A stretch of DNA of 64,000 nt from assembly GCA_002304345.1 (NCBI GenBank), contig NEUU01000021.1, positions 1 to 64,000 on the forward strand, given 5' to 3'. The notes beneath the pieces are model-generated. The model searched no databases, had not been told where the DNA came from, and saw only the letters and a program-made list of their open reading frames with translations. A program made the position numbers and the translations under genes. Positions 25,439 through 33,453 of this stretch are shown here, one piece after another. The DNA is from Verrucomicrobia bacterium Tous-C9LFEB. GTDB lineage: Bacteria > Verrucomicrobiota > Verrucomicrobiia > Methylacidiphilales > UBA1321. The first letter of the stretch is position 1; every line of letters begins with the position of its first letter.

Positions 25439-27406
25439 TCAACTTTCAGCCTGATTAGTCAGGAGCGGGTCATCGCTGAGTTCGGCCCACTTGAGATTGA
25501 GTTTGGCCAGGGCCTCGGTCAGGTCGACGAGTTCGCGATTGAGCGCGACGACGTCGCCGCCGCTTTCGTAAAAGTGCGGGTCTTCCAGCTTGGTGACGAC
25601 CTGCTTTTGCCGGGCTTCGTTTTCGATGATGTCGTTCTCGATTTGCTGCACTTCGCGTTGGAGGCGCTTGCGTTGTTCCGAGCGCATCTGGCGTTCCTCG
25701 GCTTCCTGGCGCTTTTGCTCCTTCGTCTTGAAGGTGGGTTTGGCGTCGGGAGTTTTTTCGGCCACGGGAGCTTCGGCGGGGCGCGAATCGGTCAGTTTGA
25801 CTCCGGCCGTGAGCCCGCTCGTTTCCGAGACGGCTTGCGACTTCTCGAGATAGTAATCGTAATCACCGGCATAGGCGGTGAGTTTGCCTCCGCTGATGTG
25901 GAGCACGCTCTTCGCGAGGGCGCGGATGAAGTAGACATCGTGGCTGATGAAAACGAGCGTGCCTTCGTACTGGCCGAGCGCGTCGACGAGGGCGTCGATG
26001 CTGGCCATGTCGAGGTGGGTCGTGGGCTCATCCATGAGCAGGAGATTGGGCGGATCGAGGAGGATCTTGACGAGCGAGAGCCGCGTTTTTTCTCCACCGG
26101 AAAGGACGGATACTTTTTTGTACGCGTCGTCACCGCTGAACAGAAACGAGCCGAGCACGGAGCGGACGGCTTCTTCGGGCAGGCGCTTTTCAATGCGCAT
26201 CGCTTCCTCCAGCACCGTGTTGTTCGCCTTGAGCGTGTCCATGCGGTTCTGGGAGAAATAGCCGACGCGCACGTTGCTGCCGAGATTGCGGACACCCTGT
26301 TGCACCGGGAGAACGCCGCCGAGGATTTTCAGCAACGTGGATTTGCCCGCGCCATTGGGACCGACGAGGACGATGCGCTGATCGCGTTCGGCTTCAAAAT
26401 CGATGCCGTTGTAGACGACGAGATCGTCGTAAGCGTGGTGCACTTTTTCCAGTGTGACGGCGCGGCGCGATCCGCGAGGCGGCTGGGGAAACTTGATGCG
26501 GACCCGTTTGTCGGCGGCCTCAGGAGCCTCGATTTTTTCCATGCGCGCGATCTGCTTGAGCTTGGACTGGGCCTGCGAGGCCTTGCTGGCTTTGGCGCGG
26601 AAGCGGTCGGCGAAGAGCTGGAGCGCGGCGATTTCCTTTTGCTGATTTTGGTAAGCGGCGAGTTGCTGCGCATCGCGGGCGCGGCGTTGTTCGACGTAGT
26701 CGTCGTAGTTGCCGCGATAGGTGTGGATCTTGCGTCCGCGAATTTCGAGGATCTGGTCGATGAGGGCGTTGAGGAACGCGCGATCGTGGGAGATCATAAG
26801 GATCGCGCCGGGATAGGTCTGGAGATAGTTCTGGAACCAGCCGAGGGATTCGAGATCGAGGTGATTGGTCGGTTCATCGAGCATCAGGAGATCGGGCTCC
26901 ATGACGAGCAGGCGCGCGAGGTGCGCGCGCATGATCCAGCCACCGCTGAGCGTGCGGGCCATGCGGTTGAAATCGCTCTCGCGGAAGGCGAGACCATGCA
27001 GGATTTTCTTCGCCTGCGGATCGATGCCGAAGCCACCGAGATTGGCGTATTGCTCCACGGCCTGGTGGTAGCGTTCGCAATCGGTGTCGCCGTTCTTTTC
27101 GCATTCGTTGAGGACGCGGCGGCATTGGGCATGCTCGGGAGTGATCGAGGTGGCGATTTCGAGAACGGTTTCATCGCCGACGGGCATGGCTTCCTGCGGC
27201 AGGTAACCGAGGGTGCAATGCGGGTCGAGCGTGACGGAGCCTTCGTCGGGGTCCTGCGCCTTGAGGATGAGGGAGAAGAGGGTGGACTTGCCCGCGCCAT
27301 TGGGGCCGACGAGCGCGGAGCGGTCGCCGGTGTTGATTTGCAGCGAGACGTCCTCGAAGAGGGTGCGTCCGCCGAACGATTTGGCCAATTTGGAGAGCGT
27401 GAGCAT
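25439..27406 (-). CDS. ABC-F family ATPase (ribosome-associated, Uup/YheS-like)
   Basis: The 655-residue protein has two ABC ATPase domains in one chain and no membrane segments. It shows GPNGAGKST twice (about 35 and 360), signatures LSGGWIMRAHLARLL and LSGGEKTRLSLVKILL, and Walker B motifs ending LMDEPTxHLD. The linker with the ABC-F PtIM-type helices lies at about 235-320. A charged C-terminal coiled coil (about 555-640) is as in Uup. ABC-F proteins act on the ribosome to resolve stalled or poorly progressing translation. This one is an ordinary housekeeping type rather than a clear antibiotic-resistance member. Confidence 0.93.
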   Translation of the reverse strand: MLTLSKLAKSFGGRTLFEDVSLQINTGDRSALVGPNGAGKSTLFSLILKAQDPDEGSVTLDPHCTLGYLPQEAMPVGDETVLEIATSITPEHAQCRRVLNECEKNGDTDCERYHQAVEQYANLGGFGIDPQAKKILHGLAFRESDFNRMARTLSGGWIMRAHLARLLVMEPDLLMLDEPTNHLDLESLGWFQNYLQTYPGAILMISHDRAFLNALIDQILEIRGRKIHTYRGNYDDYVEQRRARDAQQLAAYQNQQKEIAALQLFADRFRAKASKASQAQSKLKQIARMEKIEAPEAADKRVRIKFPQPPRGSRRAVTLEKVHHAYDDLVVYNGIDFEAERDQRIVLVGPNGAGKSTLLKILGGVLPVQQGVRNLGSNVRVGYFSQNRMDTLKANNTVLEEAMRIEKRLPEEAVRSVLGSFLFSGDDAYKKVSVLSGGEKTRLSLVKILLDPPNLLLMDEPTTHLDMASIDALVDALGQYEGTLVFISHDVYFIRALAKSVLHISGGKLTAYAGDYDYYLEKSQAVSETSGLTAGVKLTDSRPAEAPVAEKTPDAKPTFKTKEQKRQEAEERQMRSEQRKRLQREVQQIENDIIENEARQKQVVTKLEDPHFYESGGDVVALNRELVDLTEALAKLNLKWAELSDDPLLTNQAES

Positions 27407-27637
27407 GGAGCGGTCACTCTAGCGAACTTGGACTCCACGTCAACCGCAGGGCTGAGCCCTGCGCCCAATAACGCTTCGCCCCGAGTGGAATTCCGAGAGA
27501 ATTGCTGAATCTAGTGGTGTGCCGAATTCGATGGTGATTTGTCTGTTGGGAGGTAAAAAATAAATAGCGTCGACAAACGACTACAAGAATCGACCCCTTC
27601 TGTTGGGTGTCGACGACGGTGTAGATCAAACCGGGCG

Positions 27638-27660
27638 ATTTCAAATTTCAGATTTGAAAT
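27638..27660. repeat. AT-rich palindrome
   Basis: ATTTCAAAT (27638-27646) and ATTTGAAAT (27652-27660) form 9-bp arms around a 5-base loop. It is about 230 bases upstream of the ABC-F start. It could be an operator or a fragment of a repeat; no T-run follows. Confidence 0.5.
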
Positions 27661-27784
27661 TTCAAAGGGGCGGAGTTCGTGCATGACTCCTGTTTTAGCA
27701 GGAATCGGGTGGAAGCGTTTGCGTTAGGTTTGCTACGTGAGCTGCGTGTGCGACATTTTTGCTGGATCGGGGGGCAAAAAAGCA

Positions 27785-27818
27785 AAGGACGGCACACCCG
27801 TGCCGCCCTTCCTTTTTT
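27785..27818 (-). terminator. Rho-independent terminator hairpin, probably bidirectional
   Basis: The 11-bp stem 27785-27795/27800-27810 (one A-C mismatch) has a 4-base loop. It is followed by six T residues rightward (27813-27818), and leftward by TTTGC and six T residues. The only well-supported transcript reaching it comes leftward from the flavin reductase gene ending at 28022, so I assign it to that strand. Confidence 0.7.
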
Positions 27819-27849
27819 ATAACCACCGTCAAATGGGTTTGGGGAGATC

Positions 27850-27891
27850 ACACACCCCGGTGCTACGCACCACCCCTCTCATTAGAGGGGA
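27850..27891 (-). repeat. Double-hairpin interspersed repeat, copy 2
   Basis: Read leftward this matches 113-154 with only a few differences. Two of them are compensating changes within the second stem (GGTGC-GTA-GCACC against GGCGC-GTA-GCGCC). The first stem CCCCTCT/AGAGGGG is unchanged. The window therefore holds at least two members of one repeat family in opposite orientation. Confidence 0.75.
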
Positions 27892-27947
27892 CTCCTGCTT
27901 CTGGATGTTGCCGTTGCCGAGAGTCTCTGTCTTGGAGCTATCGCCCG

Positions 27948-27966
27948 CCGGACTCAGCGAGTCCGG
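27948..27966. repeat. GC-rich palindrome
   Basis: CCGGACTC (27948-27955) and GAGTCCGG (27959-27966) form perfect 8-bp arms around AGC. It belongs to the same short-palindrome mosaic that ends at the flavin reductase stop codon. Confidence 0.6.
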
Positions 27967-28006
27967 CTACAACGAAGATCCCGATCCGGCGTTCGCCTCG
28001 CTGGGT

Positions 28007-28021
28007 CCAGCGTCACGCTGG
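28007..28021 (+). repeat. 15-bp palindrome abutting a stop codon
   Basis: CCAGCGTCACGCTGG ends at 28021, and the TGA stop codon of the leftward gene occupies 28022-28024, so there is no base between them. It is preceded by GGGT, like the copy at 37250-37264. It may fold as a small 3'-end hairpin on the mRNA. Confidence 0.7.
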
Positions 28022-29497
28022 TCAAACGCCTTGCGCTTTTTTGATCTCCTTGAGCTTGGGGGCGTCTTCGAATTTCTTGTAGTACTCGTCGAGCGGGTAG
28101 CAACCGGAGCGCAGGCCGTTGCGCGGGGCGGTGGTGCAGTCGCTGAACGTGCGGCAGATGAAGCGCTTTTCGATCGCGCCCTTTTCCGCAGCGTCGGAGA
28201 GAATGCCGGGGTAGGACAAGACGACGCGGCCGATGCCGACGACATCGACGTGACCGTGGCGGAGATAGTACTGCGCGACGTGCGGGAGATATTCCTGCAG
28301 GTAGGAGTAGCCGGTGCCGACGAGGATGAGCTTGGGGAACTTGGCTTTCAGTTCCTTCACGACATTGATCTGGCGCGCGACGGAGATGAGCGGATCTTCG
28401 TGCGGCTGGTAACCGTCCGAAGGCGGGTACGAGGCGGGACGCTGGATGTGGGGGTTGTAGTAGGGGCTGCCCGCGGAGAGATTGACGAGCTGGATGTCGA
28501 GGTCCTGCAGGAGCTGGAGGAACTGGAACGGCTCGGTCAAATCGGGTTCGACAGGATTATTCTGGTTGATGCCGAATTGATATTTGTACGGCAGGAGCTG
28601 CGAGAAATCCTCGGGCATGCCGGGACCGAGTTTGCCGGGTTCGGCGAGTTCGGGATTCGGCTTGAACGGAACGATGTCGAACGCGCTGAGGCGGACGCCG
28701 AGACCGAGCTTCGGGGCGACGGCGCGGATCGCGGCGGCGATTTCGCGGATGAGGCGGGTGCGGTTCTCGAACGAGCCGCCGTATTGACCGGGGCGGGTGA
28801 ACGCGCCGAGGAATTCGTGCAGCAGGTAGCCGTGGCAATGTTTGATGTCGACGAAATCGGCACCGCAATCGGCGGCGATCTTCGCAGCCTTGGCGTAGTC
28901 TTCGACGAGGCGCTTCAGGTCGTCATCGGTCAGAATCTGTTCGCTGCTGGTGACGTTGAATTTCTTGTCGAGGATCGGGTGGTGGTACGCAATGCGGGAC
29001 TCCCACTTGCGCTTGTCGTTGGGACGGCAGAAGCGGCCGGAGTGGGTGAGCTGGAAACCGATGATGAGGTCGTCGGTCTTGCCGAAGCGTTCGTGGTGCG
29101 ACTTGATCAGCGCGTCGCGCAGCGAGGCGATGCCGGCTTTGTTCGTCTCGTTGACGATGATTTGATTCGGATTCGCGCGGCCCTCGGGACGCACGGCCAT
29201 CGCTTCGCCACCCCAGATCATCTTCGCGCCGCTCTCGCCGAAGCGTTGCCAGCGGCGGGTCATCGGTTCCGTGACGCCCCCGGTCGTGGTGCCGTCCCAG
29301 CCTTCCATCGGATGCACGGCCCAGCGGTTGCCGACGGTGCGGCCATTCCACGTGTAGGTTTGTTTGAGGGGCGAGGAGGCGCTGTTGTCGGCGGCGTCCT
29401 CGGCCTTGAGGTCGAGACCGAGCGAGGCGAGGTGCGCGCGGAAGGCGTCGACGTCTTTGAGGGAGGGGATGCGGACGAGTTTGAACGGTGTGCTCAT
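28022..29497 (-). CDS. Old yellow enzyme-type NADH:flavin oxidoreductase
   Basis: The 491-residue protein has an OYE-type TIM barrel that binds FMN and reduces activated C=C bonds, often of enoyl or enone substrates. Motifs: NRWAVHPMEGWDGT near the N-terminus, QLTHSGRF, and the active-site block HCHGYLLHEFLGAFTRPGQY followed by GGSFENRTRLI. LVGTGYSYLQ is in the phosphate-binding part. It is longer than classical OYE (about 360), with an added ~50-residue N-terminus and a Cys-containing tail (FICRTFSDCTTAP). I set the start at ATG 29497; sequence upstream of it belongs to a repeat. It probably shares a role with the GH88, SDR and AraC genes to its right. Confidence 0.88.
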   Translation of the reverse strand: MSTPFKLVRIPSLKDVDAFRAHLASLGLDLKAEDAADNSASSPLKQTYTWNGRTVGNRWAVHPMEGWDGTTTGGVTEPMTRRWQRFGESGAKMIWGGEAMAVRPEGRANPNQIIVNETNKAGIASLRDALIKSHHERFGKTDDLIIGFQLTHSGRFCRPNDKRKWESRIAYHHPILDKKFNVTSSEQILTDDDLKRLVEDYAKAAKIAADCGADFVDIKHCHGYLLHEFLGAFTRPGQYGGSFENRTRLIREIAAAIRAVAPKLGLGVRLSAFDIVPFKPNPELAEPGKLGPGMPEDFSQLLPYKYQFGINQNNPVEPDLTEPFQFLQLLQDLDIQLVNLSAGSPYYNPHIQRPASYPPSDGYQPHEDPLISVARQINVVKELKAKFPKLILVGTGYSYLQEYLPHVAQYYLRHGHVDVVGIGRVVLSYPGILSDAAEKGAIEKRFICRTFSDCTTAPRNGLRSGCYPLDEYYKKFEDAPKLKEIKKAQGV

Positions 29498-29524
29498 GGT
29501 GATGGGGAGGGTGGGTTCGTTTTT

Positions 29525-29574
29525 TGTAGGGCGCTTCGGTGAAGCGCCGCGGCGGCTCACCGAGCCGCCCTACA
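29525..29574. repeat. Nested palindromic repeat upstream of the flavin reductase gene
   Basis: The outer arms TGTAGGGCG (29525-29533) and CGCCCTACA (29566-29574) enclose two inner hairpins, GGCGCTTC/GAAGCGCC and GGCGGCTC/GAGCCGCC. The cruciform-like element is about 50 bases, 28 bases upstream of the ATG at 29497, inside the 5' untranslated or promoter region of that gene. Confidence 0.75.
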
Positions 29575-29626
29575 GTCGGAGTTCCAGCTTGGAGTCAATA
29601 GGGTTGGCGATTGGGTTGTGAGGGGT

Positions 29627-29641
29627 GCAGCGTCACGCTGC
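29627..29641 (+). repeat. 15-bp palindrome overlapping a stop codon
   Basis: GCAGCGTCACGCTGC is a variant of the CCAGCGTCACGCTGG family; both outer bases changed together so pairing is kept. Its last base (29641) is also the last base of the TAG stop of the leftward GH88-like gene. Confidence 0.65.
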
Positions 29642-31023
29642 TAAAAGGAATTGAAGAACGTGAGGTACGGTTTGCCGGTCGCTTCGCGCCAGAGAAGCAG
29701 CGCGAGTTCGTGCGCGTGGTAATCGCCCCACATCGAGGACTCGCCGCACGGCACCTTCTGGCCTTGCGGGATGTAATCCCAGCCGTTCGGGCGATGGTAG
29801 ACGGAGTGGACGATGAGCCCCTCGTGATTGAGATCGGTGGAGAGGTACGGCTCGGACAGCACGGTCTGCGAGACGGTCAAGCCCGCCTGGAAATAGTGAC
29901 GGCCTTTCTCGGGCTGGTCGTGGCCCATGAGGTAATTGCCGAGGCGGAGGAGACCCTGCGCGGCGATGACGGCGGCGGAGCTGTCGACCGGTTCGTAGGC
30001 GTTGTGCGGGTCGGCAGGGCGGTCGAGGTAATCGCCGAGGTAGGCGAGACCGGGCGCGCCAGTGTCCCAATACGGAATGCCGTCGGTGGGCGTGTATTGA
30101 ATATAGAAATCGGCGGTCGCTTCGGCGACTTCCGCAAAGCGGGCGAGGACGTTGGCCTTGCCGCCGTTTCCGGAAAGTCGTTCCTCGGGCAGCGTGGCGA
30201 GGTATTCGAGTTGCTCCGCGAAGCCGCAGAGAATCCACGCCAAGCCACGTGTCCAGGTGGAGAAGGGCGAGTAGCCCTGCTGCGAACTGGGGCAGCGGTA
30301 GGAGCCGTCGTTGAGGTTGAAGATGGACTCGTGCACGACGCGACCACGGAGATCGTAGGAGTCGCGACCGGAGCCGAAGTAGACGTTGTAACGCGCCGTG
30401 GTCTCGGCGTGTTCGAGGAGACGATGCAGGAGATTGATCGGCTGATCTTTTTCGCCCATCAGCACGTGGCCGAGGTGATCCGAAATCGCGAGCGCGCGCA
30501 GCGAGCGAATCGTGTCGGAGAAGAGCGAGTGAGGTCCATTGAACGAGTAGATGTAGCCCTGACCCGCGCCGAGGGAGGTCCAGCGCGCGGCCTGGACGGC
30601 ACCGCTCACCTTCATGGCGAGCTCGTAGAAATTCTTTTCCCACGGCGAGTAGGGAATCATCTCCTCGCGCATGAGGCGCAGGAGATTGCCGTAGGTGCTG
30701 ACGTTGTTGAAGCCGTGATCGTGCACGCCGATGTGGGTGAGGTGCCCGGCCATCTTGTCGACGGTGTTGCGGCGGCCGATGTCGAGGAAGCGTTCGTCGC
30801 GGGTGACTTCGTATTGCAGGAGCGCGGAGCCGAATTGGAAACCCTGGGTCCATTCGGTCCAGCCGCGCGCGGTGTATTGACCGGCCACGGTGAAGACGGG
30901 GGAGCCGGTGTTGGCGCGCCAGCGTTCATCGAGTTTGAGGATCTTCGGGCCGGAGACGGCGAAGAGCTTTTCGAGCATCGGTTGCAATTGCTGCACGTGG
31001 AGCTGGGTGTTGATCTGGATCAT
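29641..31023 (-). CDS. Glycoside hydrolase family 88-like unsaturated uronyl hydrolase
   Basis: The 460-residue protein has the (alpha/alpha)6-barrel pattern of GH88/GH105 enzymes. These hydrate and remove the unsaturated uronic acid left by polysaccharide lyases. It shows W-EWTQGFQFGSALLQYE, HDHGF (101-105; Asp102 fits the catalytic Asp of the GH88 HDxGF motif), WTRGLAWILCGFAEQ and DSSAAVIAAQGLLRLG. There is no signal peptide from the ATG at 31023; the upstream in-frame codons lie in an inverted repeat and are excluded. Together with the neighbouring SDR this points to uronate-containing glycans, but the partner lyase is not in the window. Confidence 0.85.
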   Translation of the reverse strand: MIQINTQLHVQQLQPMLEKLFAVSGPKILKLDERWRANTGSPVFTVAGQYTARGWTEWTQGFQFGSALLQYEVTRDERFLDIGRRNTVDKMAGHLTHIGVHDHGFNNVSTYGNLLRLMREEMIPYSPWEKNFYELAMKVSGAVQAARWTSLGAGQGYIYSFNGPHSLFSDTIRSLRALAISDHLGHVLMGEKDQPINLLHRLLEHAETTARYNVYFGSGRDSYDLRGRVVHESIFNLNDGSYRCPSSQQGYSPFSTWTRGLAWILCGFAEQLEYLATLPEERLSGNGGKANVLARFAEVAEATADFYIQYTPTDGIPYWDTGAPGLAYLGDYLDRPADPHNAYEPVDSSAAVIAAQGLLRLGNYLMGHDQPEKGRHYFQAGLTVSQTVLSEPYLSTDLNHEGLIVHSVYHRPNGWDYIPQGQKVPCGESSMWGDYHAHELALLLWREATGKPYLTFFNSF

Positions 31024-31054
31024 GGTGTTTGGCGGTTGATTCTCGGAAGGGGAA

Positions 31055-31205
31055 TTTTTGACGAAATTAACGGAATTTACGAAATTCAATAAAAAGACTT
31101 TTTAATCAGGAACTCAGAAAAATCGAATGGAGTCACGGAAAGAGTTTTCTGCTTTATAGATCTGATTTTTTTCATTTCGTAAATTCCGTTAATTTAGTCA
31201 AAAAA
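31055..31205. repeat. 31-bp inverted repeat pair around an 86-base spacer
   Basis: The left arm 31055-31086 begins TTTTTGACGAAATTAACGG. The right arm 31173-31205, read in reverse complement, is the same with a single difference (G to T) over about 31 bases. The pair fills the gap between the SDR gene and the GH88-like gene, both leftward. A transcript crossing it could form a long stem that lowers expression of the downstream GH88-like gene, or it could be a miniature inverted-repeat element. Confidence 0.75.
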
Positions 31206-31219
31206 TGTCTTGGTCTTGA

Positions 31220-32011
31220 TTAAAGTCGGCGCAGGTGGAAGCCGCCGTCGACATAAATGACGTCGCCGGTGGAGTAGGGGTAGTGACCCTTCATGACCGC
31301 TTCGACCGCGAGGCCGACGTCTTCGGGCGTGCCCCAGCGGTTTTGCGGGATGAGACCGTCGGCAATGAGCTTGTCGTATTTTTCTTTGACACCGCTGGTC
31401 ATGTCGGTGGCCATCACGCCGGGGCGGATCTCCAAAACCTGGATGCCTTCCGGGGCGAGGCGCGTGGCCCAGAGCTGGCTGGCCATGGCCAGACCTGCTT
31501 TGGAAATGCAATATTCGCCGCGTCCCACAGAAGCTGTATCGGCCGAAATGGAGGTGACAAACACCATTTTGTAACCGCCGCGAATCCGGCTTTCGCCGGG
31601 GTGCTCGAGCCAGTAGCGGGCGGCGAGCTGGGAGAGGAAGTAGGGGCCCTTGAGGTTGACGGTGACGACTTCGTCGAAGCTCTCTTCGGTGGCTTCGGTA
31701 ATGTCGGCGCGGATGCGCGGAGCAATACCGGCGTTGTTGACGAGTCCGTCAAGACGGCCAAAGGCTTTGACGGTGGCGTCGAAGAGGGCCTGGCGTTCGG
31801 AGGCGATGCCGAGATTGCCGCCGACGATGGGGAAATATTGCTCGGGATTGGGGGCGGCTTCGCGACAGGCGGCTGCGGTTTCCTTGGCCGCGTCGGAGCG
31901 GCTGGCGTAGTGAATGGCAACGCTGAAACCGGTGCGGGCGAGTTGCAGGGCGACGCCACGGCCCAGACCGCGGCTGGAACCGGTGACGAGAATGGCGGCG
32001 GGTGCTGGCAT
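31220..32011 (-). CDS. Short-chain dehydrogenase/reductase (FabG/KduD-like)
   Basis: The 263-residue protein has the classical SDR layout: the cofactor motif TGSSRGLGRG (about 10-19), NNAG (about 92-95), the active-site Ser in VTSISADTAS, YCISK (Tyr and Lys), and the end motif DGGFHLRRL. Proteins of this kind are usually labelled 3-oxoacyl-ACP reductase. Beside a GH88-like gene and with no fatty-acid genes, a sugar or ketouronate reductase is more likely. It is divergent from the AraC-type gene at 32169, with a palindrome between them. Confidence 0.88.
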   Translation of the reverse strand: MPAPAAILVTGSSRGLGRGVALQLARTGFSVAIHYASRSDAAKETAAACREAAPNPEQYFPIVGGNLGIASERQALFDATVKAFGRLDGLVNNAGIAPRIRADITEATEESFDEVVTVNLKGPYFLSQLAARYWLEHPGESRIRGGYKMVFVTSISADTASVGRGEYCISKAGLAMASQLWATRLAPEGIQVLEIRPGVMATDMTSGVKEKYDKLIADGLIPQNRWGTPEDVGLAVEAVMKGHYPYSTGDVIYVDGGFHLRRL

Positions 32012-32090
32012 GACCCCATTGAAGCAGGGTTTTGGCTAATCGACTAGAGCGGAAAACCATTGCCAATAGCACAAAATCGACTATTTTTTT

Positions 32091-32112
32091 AGTCATATCC
32101 CGGAATATGACT
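32091..32112. promoter_or_regulatory. Inverted repeat in a divergent gap, candidate operator
   Basis: AGTCATAT (32091-32098) and ATATGACT (32105-32112) are perfect 8-bp arms around CCCGGA, in the 157-base gap between the SDR and AraC-type genes. It is a candidate regulator-binding site. AraC proteins usually prefer direct repeats, so the binder is uncertain. Confidence 0.45.
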
Positions 32113-32168
32113 TCGGGCGCTTGACGATGCCGTGGTTCCATCGCAGCGTGACTTTTCGAGCCCACGCC

Positions 32169-33011
32169 ATGAAAAATATTCGCCCTCTCTTTTTTCGCCA
32201 GTTGGATATCCAACTGCCCGGCTTGCGCGTACGGCGATTGCGGTTGAACCGCCATTTGCCGGAGACGACGGCGGTGCGTCCGCACCAACATGATTACGCG
32301 CAGGTGCTGCTCTATCTGGGTGGTCGCGGTTTGCAACAGGTCGGTGTTGGAGCGAAGCAGCAGGGGCATGCGATCCGGACGGGGACGGTGGTGTTTTTGC
32401 CGCCGGGTCAGGTGCACGCGTTTACAGAAACCGAGAGCCGCCGACCGCTGTGCCTGGTGGTGGATCTGGATTGGCGCGGGGCGAAAAAGCAGCGGACGCA
32501 AATCGCGCAGTTGAACCAGATCGATTTGTCGGAGGTGCGCCAATGGCTCTCGCAACTCGGACGTTACGAGCGGGCGCGCACGGGCGTGGGGCCCGCGCAA
32601 TTGCGGGCGTCGGGCATTGTATTGCAATTGCTGGATACGCTATGCCGGTCGCTGGGTTTGATCGGGTCCGCGCCACGCGCGACTTCGGCCCCGGCGCTGC
32701 CGGTGGTGAGTGCCGCGCAGCGGGTGTTGGCGTCGGCGCCGGATCATTTGTCGCTGCAGGAGATCGCGGGGCAGATCGGGTATCAGCAGGATTATTTGAA
32801 CCGGGTGCTGAAGACGGCCACGGGTCTCACGCTCGGCCAGATGCGGTCGCAGCAACGGGTACAGCAGGCGAAGCGGTTGCTGCGGGAGTTGCGCAAGATC
32901 GCGGACGTGGCGGCGCAACTCGGATTTCAGGATGCGAATTATTTCGCGCGTTGGTTCCGGTTGCAGACCGGGCAGACGCCGCGCCAGTGGAAGTCGGGCG
33001 GGACGAATTAA
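32169..33011 (+). CDS. AraC-family transcriptional regulator with cupin sensor
   Basis: The 280-residue protein has an N-terminal cupin-like ligand-binding domain (about 20-120; VRPHQHDYAQVLLYLGGRGLQQV, LPPGQVHAF). Two C-terminal helix-turn-helix motifs lie at about 180-275 (LSLQEIAGQIGYQQDYLNRVLK and IADVAAQLGFQDANYFARWFRLQTG). AraC proteins of this type activate carbohydrate genes when bound to sugar. I chose the ATG at 32169; earlier in-frame starts are TTG or lack conservation. Likely targets are the divergent SDR and the genes downstream of it (GH88, flavin reductase). Confidence 0.9.
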   Translation: MKNIRPLFFRQLDIQLPGLRVRRLRLNRHLPETTAVRPHQHDYAQVLLYLGGRGLQQVGVGAKQQGHAIRTGTVVFLPPGQVHAFTETESRRPLCLVVDLDWRGAKKQRTQIAQLNQIDLSEVRQWLSQLGRYERARTGVGPAQLRASGIVLQLLDTLCRSLGLIGSAPRATSAPALPVVSAAQRVLASAPDHLSLQEIAGQIGYQQDYLNRVLKTATGLTLGQMRSQQRVQQAKRLLRELRKIADVAAQLGFQDANYFARWFRLQTGQTPRQWKSGGTN

Positions 33012-33028
33012 GACTAAAACGGATTTGT

Positions 33029-33042
33029 TTGACCTGCATCAA
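33029..33042 (+). promoter_or_regulatory. FNR/DNR-type binding site upstream of the redox module
   Basis: TTGACCTGCATCAA differs from the FNR/DNR consensus TTGAT-N4-ATCAA at one position. Its centre (33035.5) is exactly 41.5 bases before 33077, the class II activator spacing. GATAGT at 33065-33070 could be the -10 element. A Crp/Fnr-type regulator is encoded at the end of the same gene run (35994-36716), so autoregulation is likely. Confidence 0.7.
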
Positions 33043-33076
33043 GGAACTTTCGGCCCGGATGGACGATAGTTCCTGC

Positions 33077-33424
33077 ATGGCCGAACAACCGCTCTTCACC
33101 AACGAACCGAAAGTCATCTCCTTGATCAACGAGGCGCAGTACGCGCCGAACGGGATTGTCAGCCGCACGTTGTTTCGCGCGAACGGCACGCGACAGGTGC
33201 TCTTCGGTTTTGCGGAGGGGCAGGAGCTGACCGAGCATACGTCGCCGCATCATGCGCTGGTGCAAATCCTCAGCGGAAGTTGCGAGTTTTTCCTGAAGGG
33301 CGAGCCGCGCACGCTTCGCGCGGGCGATCAATTGTACATGCCGCCGGGACTGCCGCATGCGGTGCAGGCGAAGGAAGCGTTTTCCATGCTGCTGACGCTG
33401 GTGACTGTTTCTCCCCAATCTTAA
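33077..33424 (+). CDS. Small cupin-domain protein
   Basis: The 115-residue single-domain cupin has a beta-barrel with HTSPHHALVQILSG and PPGLPHAVQAKEAF, which supply the His residues that usually bind a metal. Such small cupins often sit in nitric-oxide or anaerobic-respiration gene sets regulated by FNR/DNR proteins. The role may be sensing or metal handling. An in-frame ATG at 33059 exists, but the promoter geometry (binding site centred 41.5 bases before 33077) favours 33077, which would make the mRNA leaderless. It is the first of six closely spaced genes. Confidence 0.8.
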   Translation: MAEQPLFTNEPKVISLINEAQYAPNGIVSRTLFRANGTRQVLFGFAEGQELTEHTSPHHALVQILSGSCEFFLKGEPRTLRAGDQLYMPPGLPHAVQAKEAFSMLLTLVTVSPQS

Positions 33425-33453
33425 CCCAAACCAAAACACAAAGAGTAAATACC

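Larger units (their letters stand above)
27407..28021. other. Repeat-rich intergenic region, no gene seen
   Basis: In 615 bases between two leftward genes I find only structured non-coding elements: an AT-rich palindrome (27638-27660), a terminator hairpin (27785-27818), the double-hairpin repeat (27850-27891), a GC palindrome (27948-27966) and the stop-abutting palindrome (28007-28021). The frames that open here give no recognisable protein. The region looks like a landing place for short interspersed repeats. Confidence 0.7.

Noticed and set aside
25574-27508. 644-codon rightward frame antisense to the ABC-F gene
   Set aside because: The ABC-F gene has both Walker and signature motifs in frame; the antisense frame has none.
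27737-29542. 601-codon rightward frame antisense to the flavin reductase
   Set aside because: It is a shadow of the leftward gene and runs through several palindromic repeats at its start.
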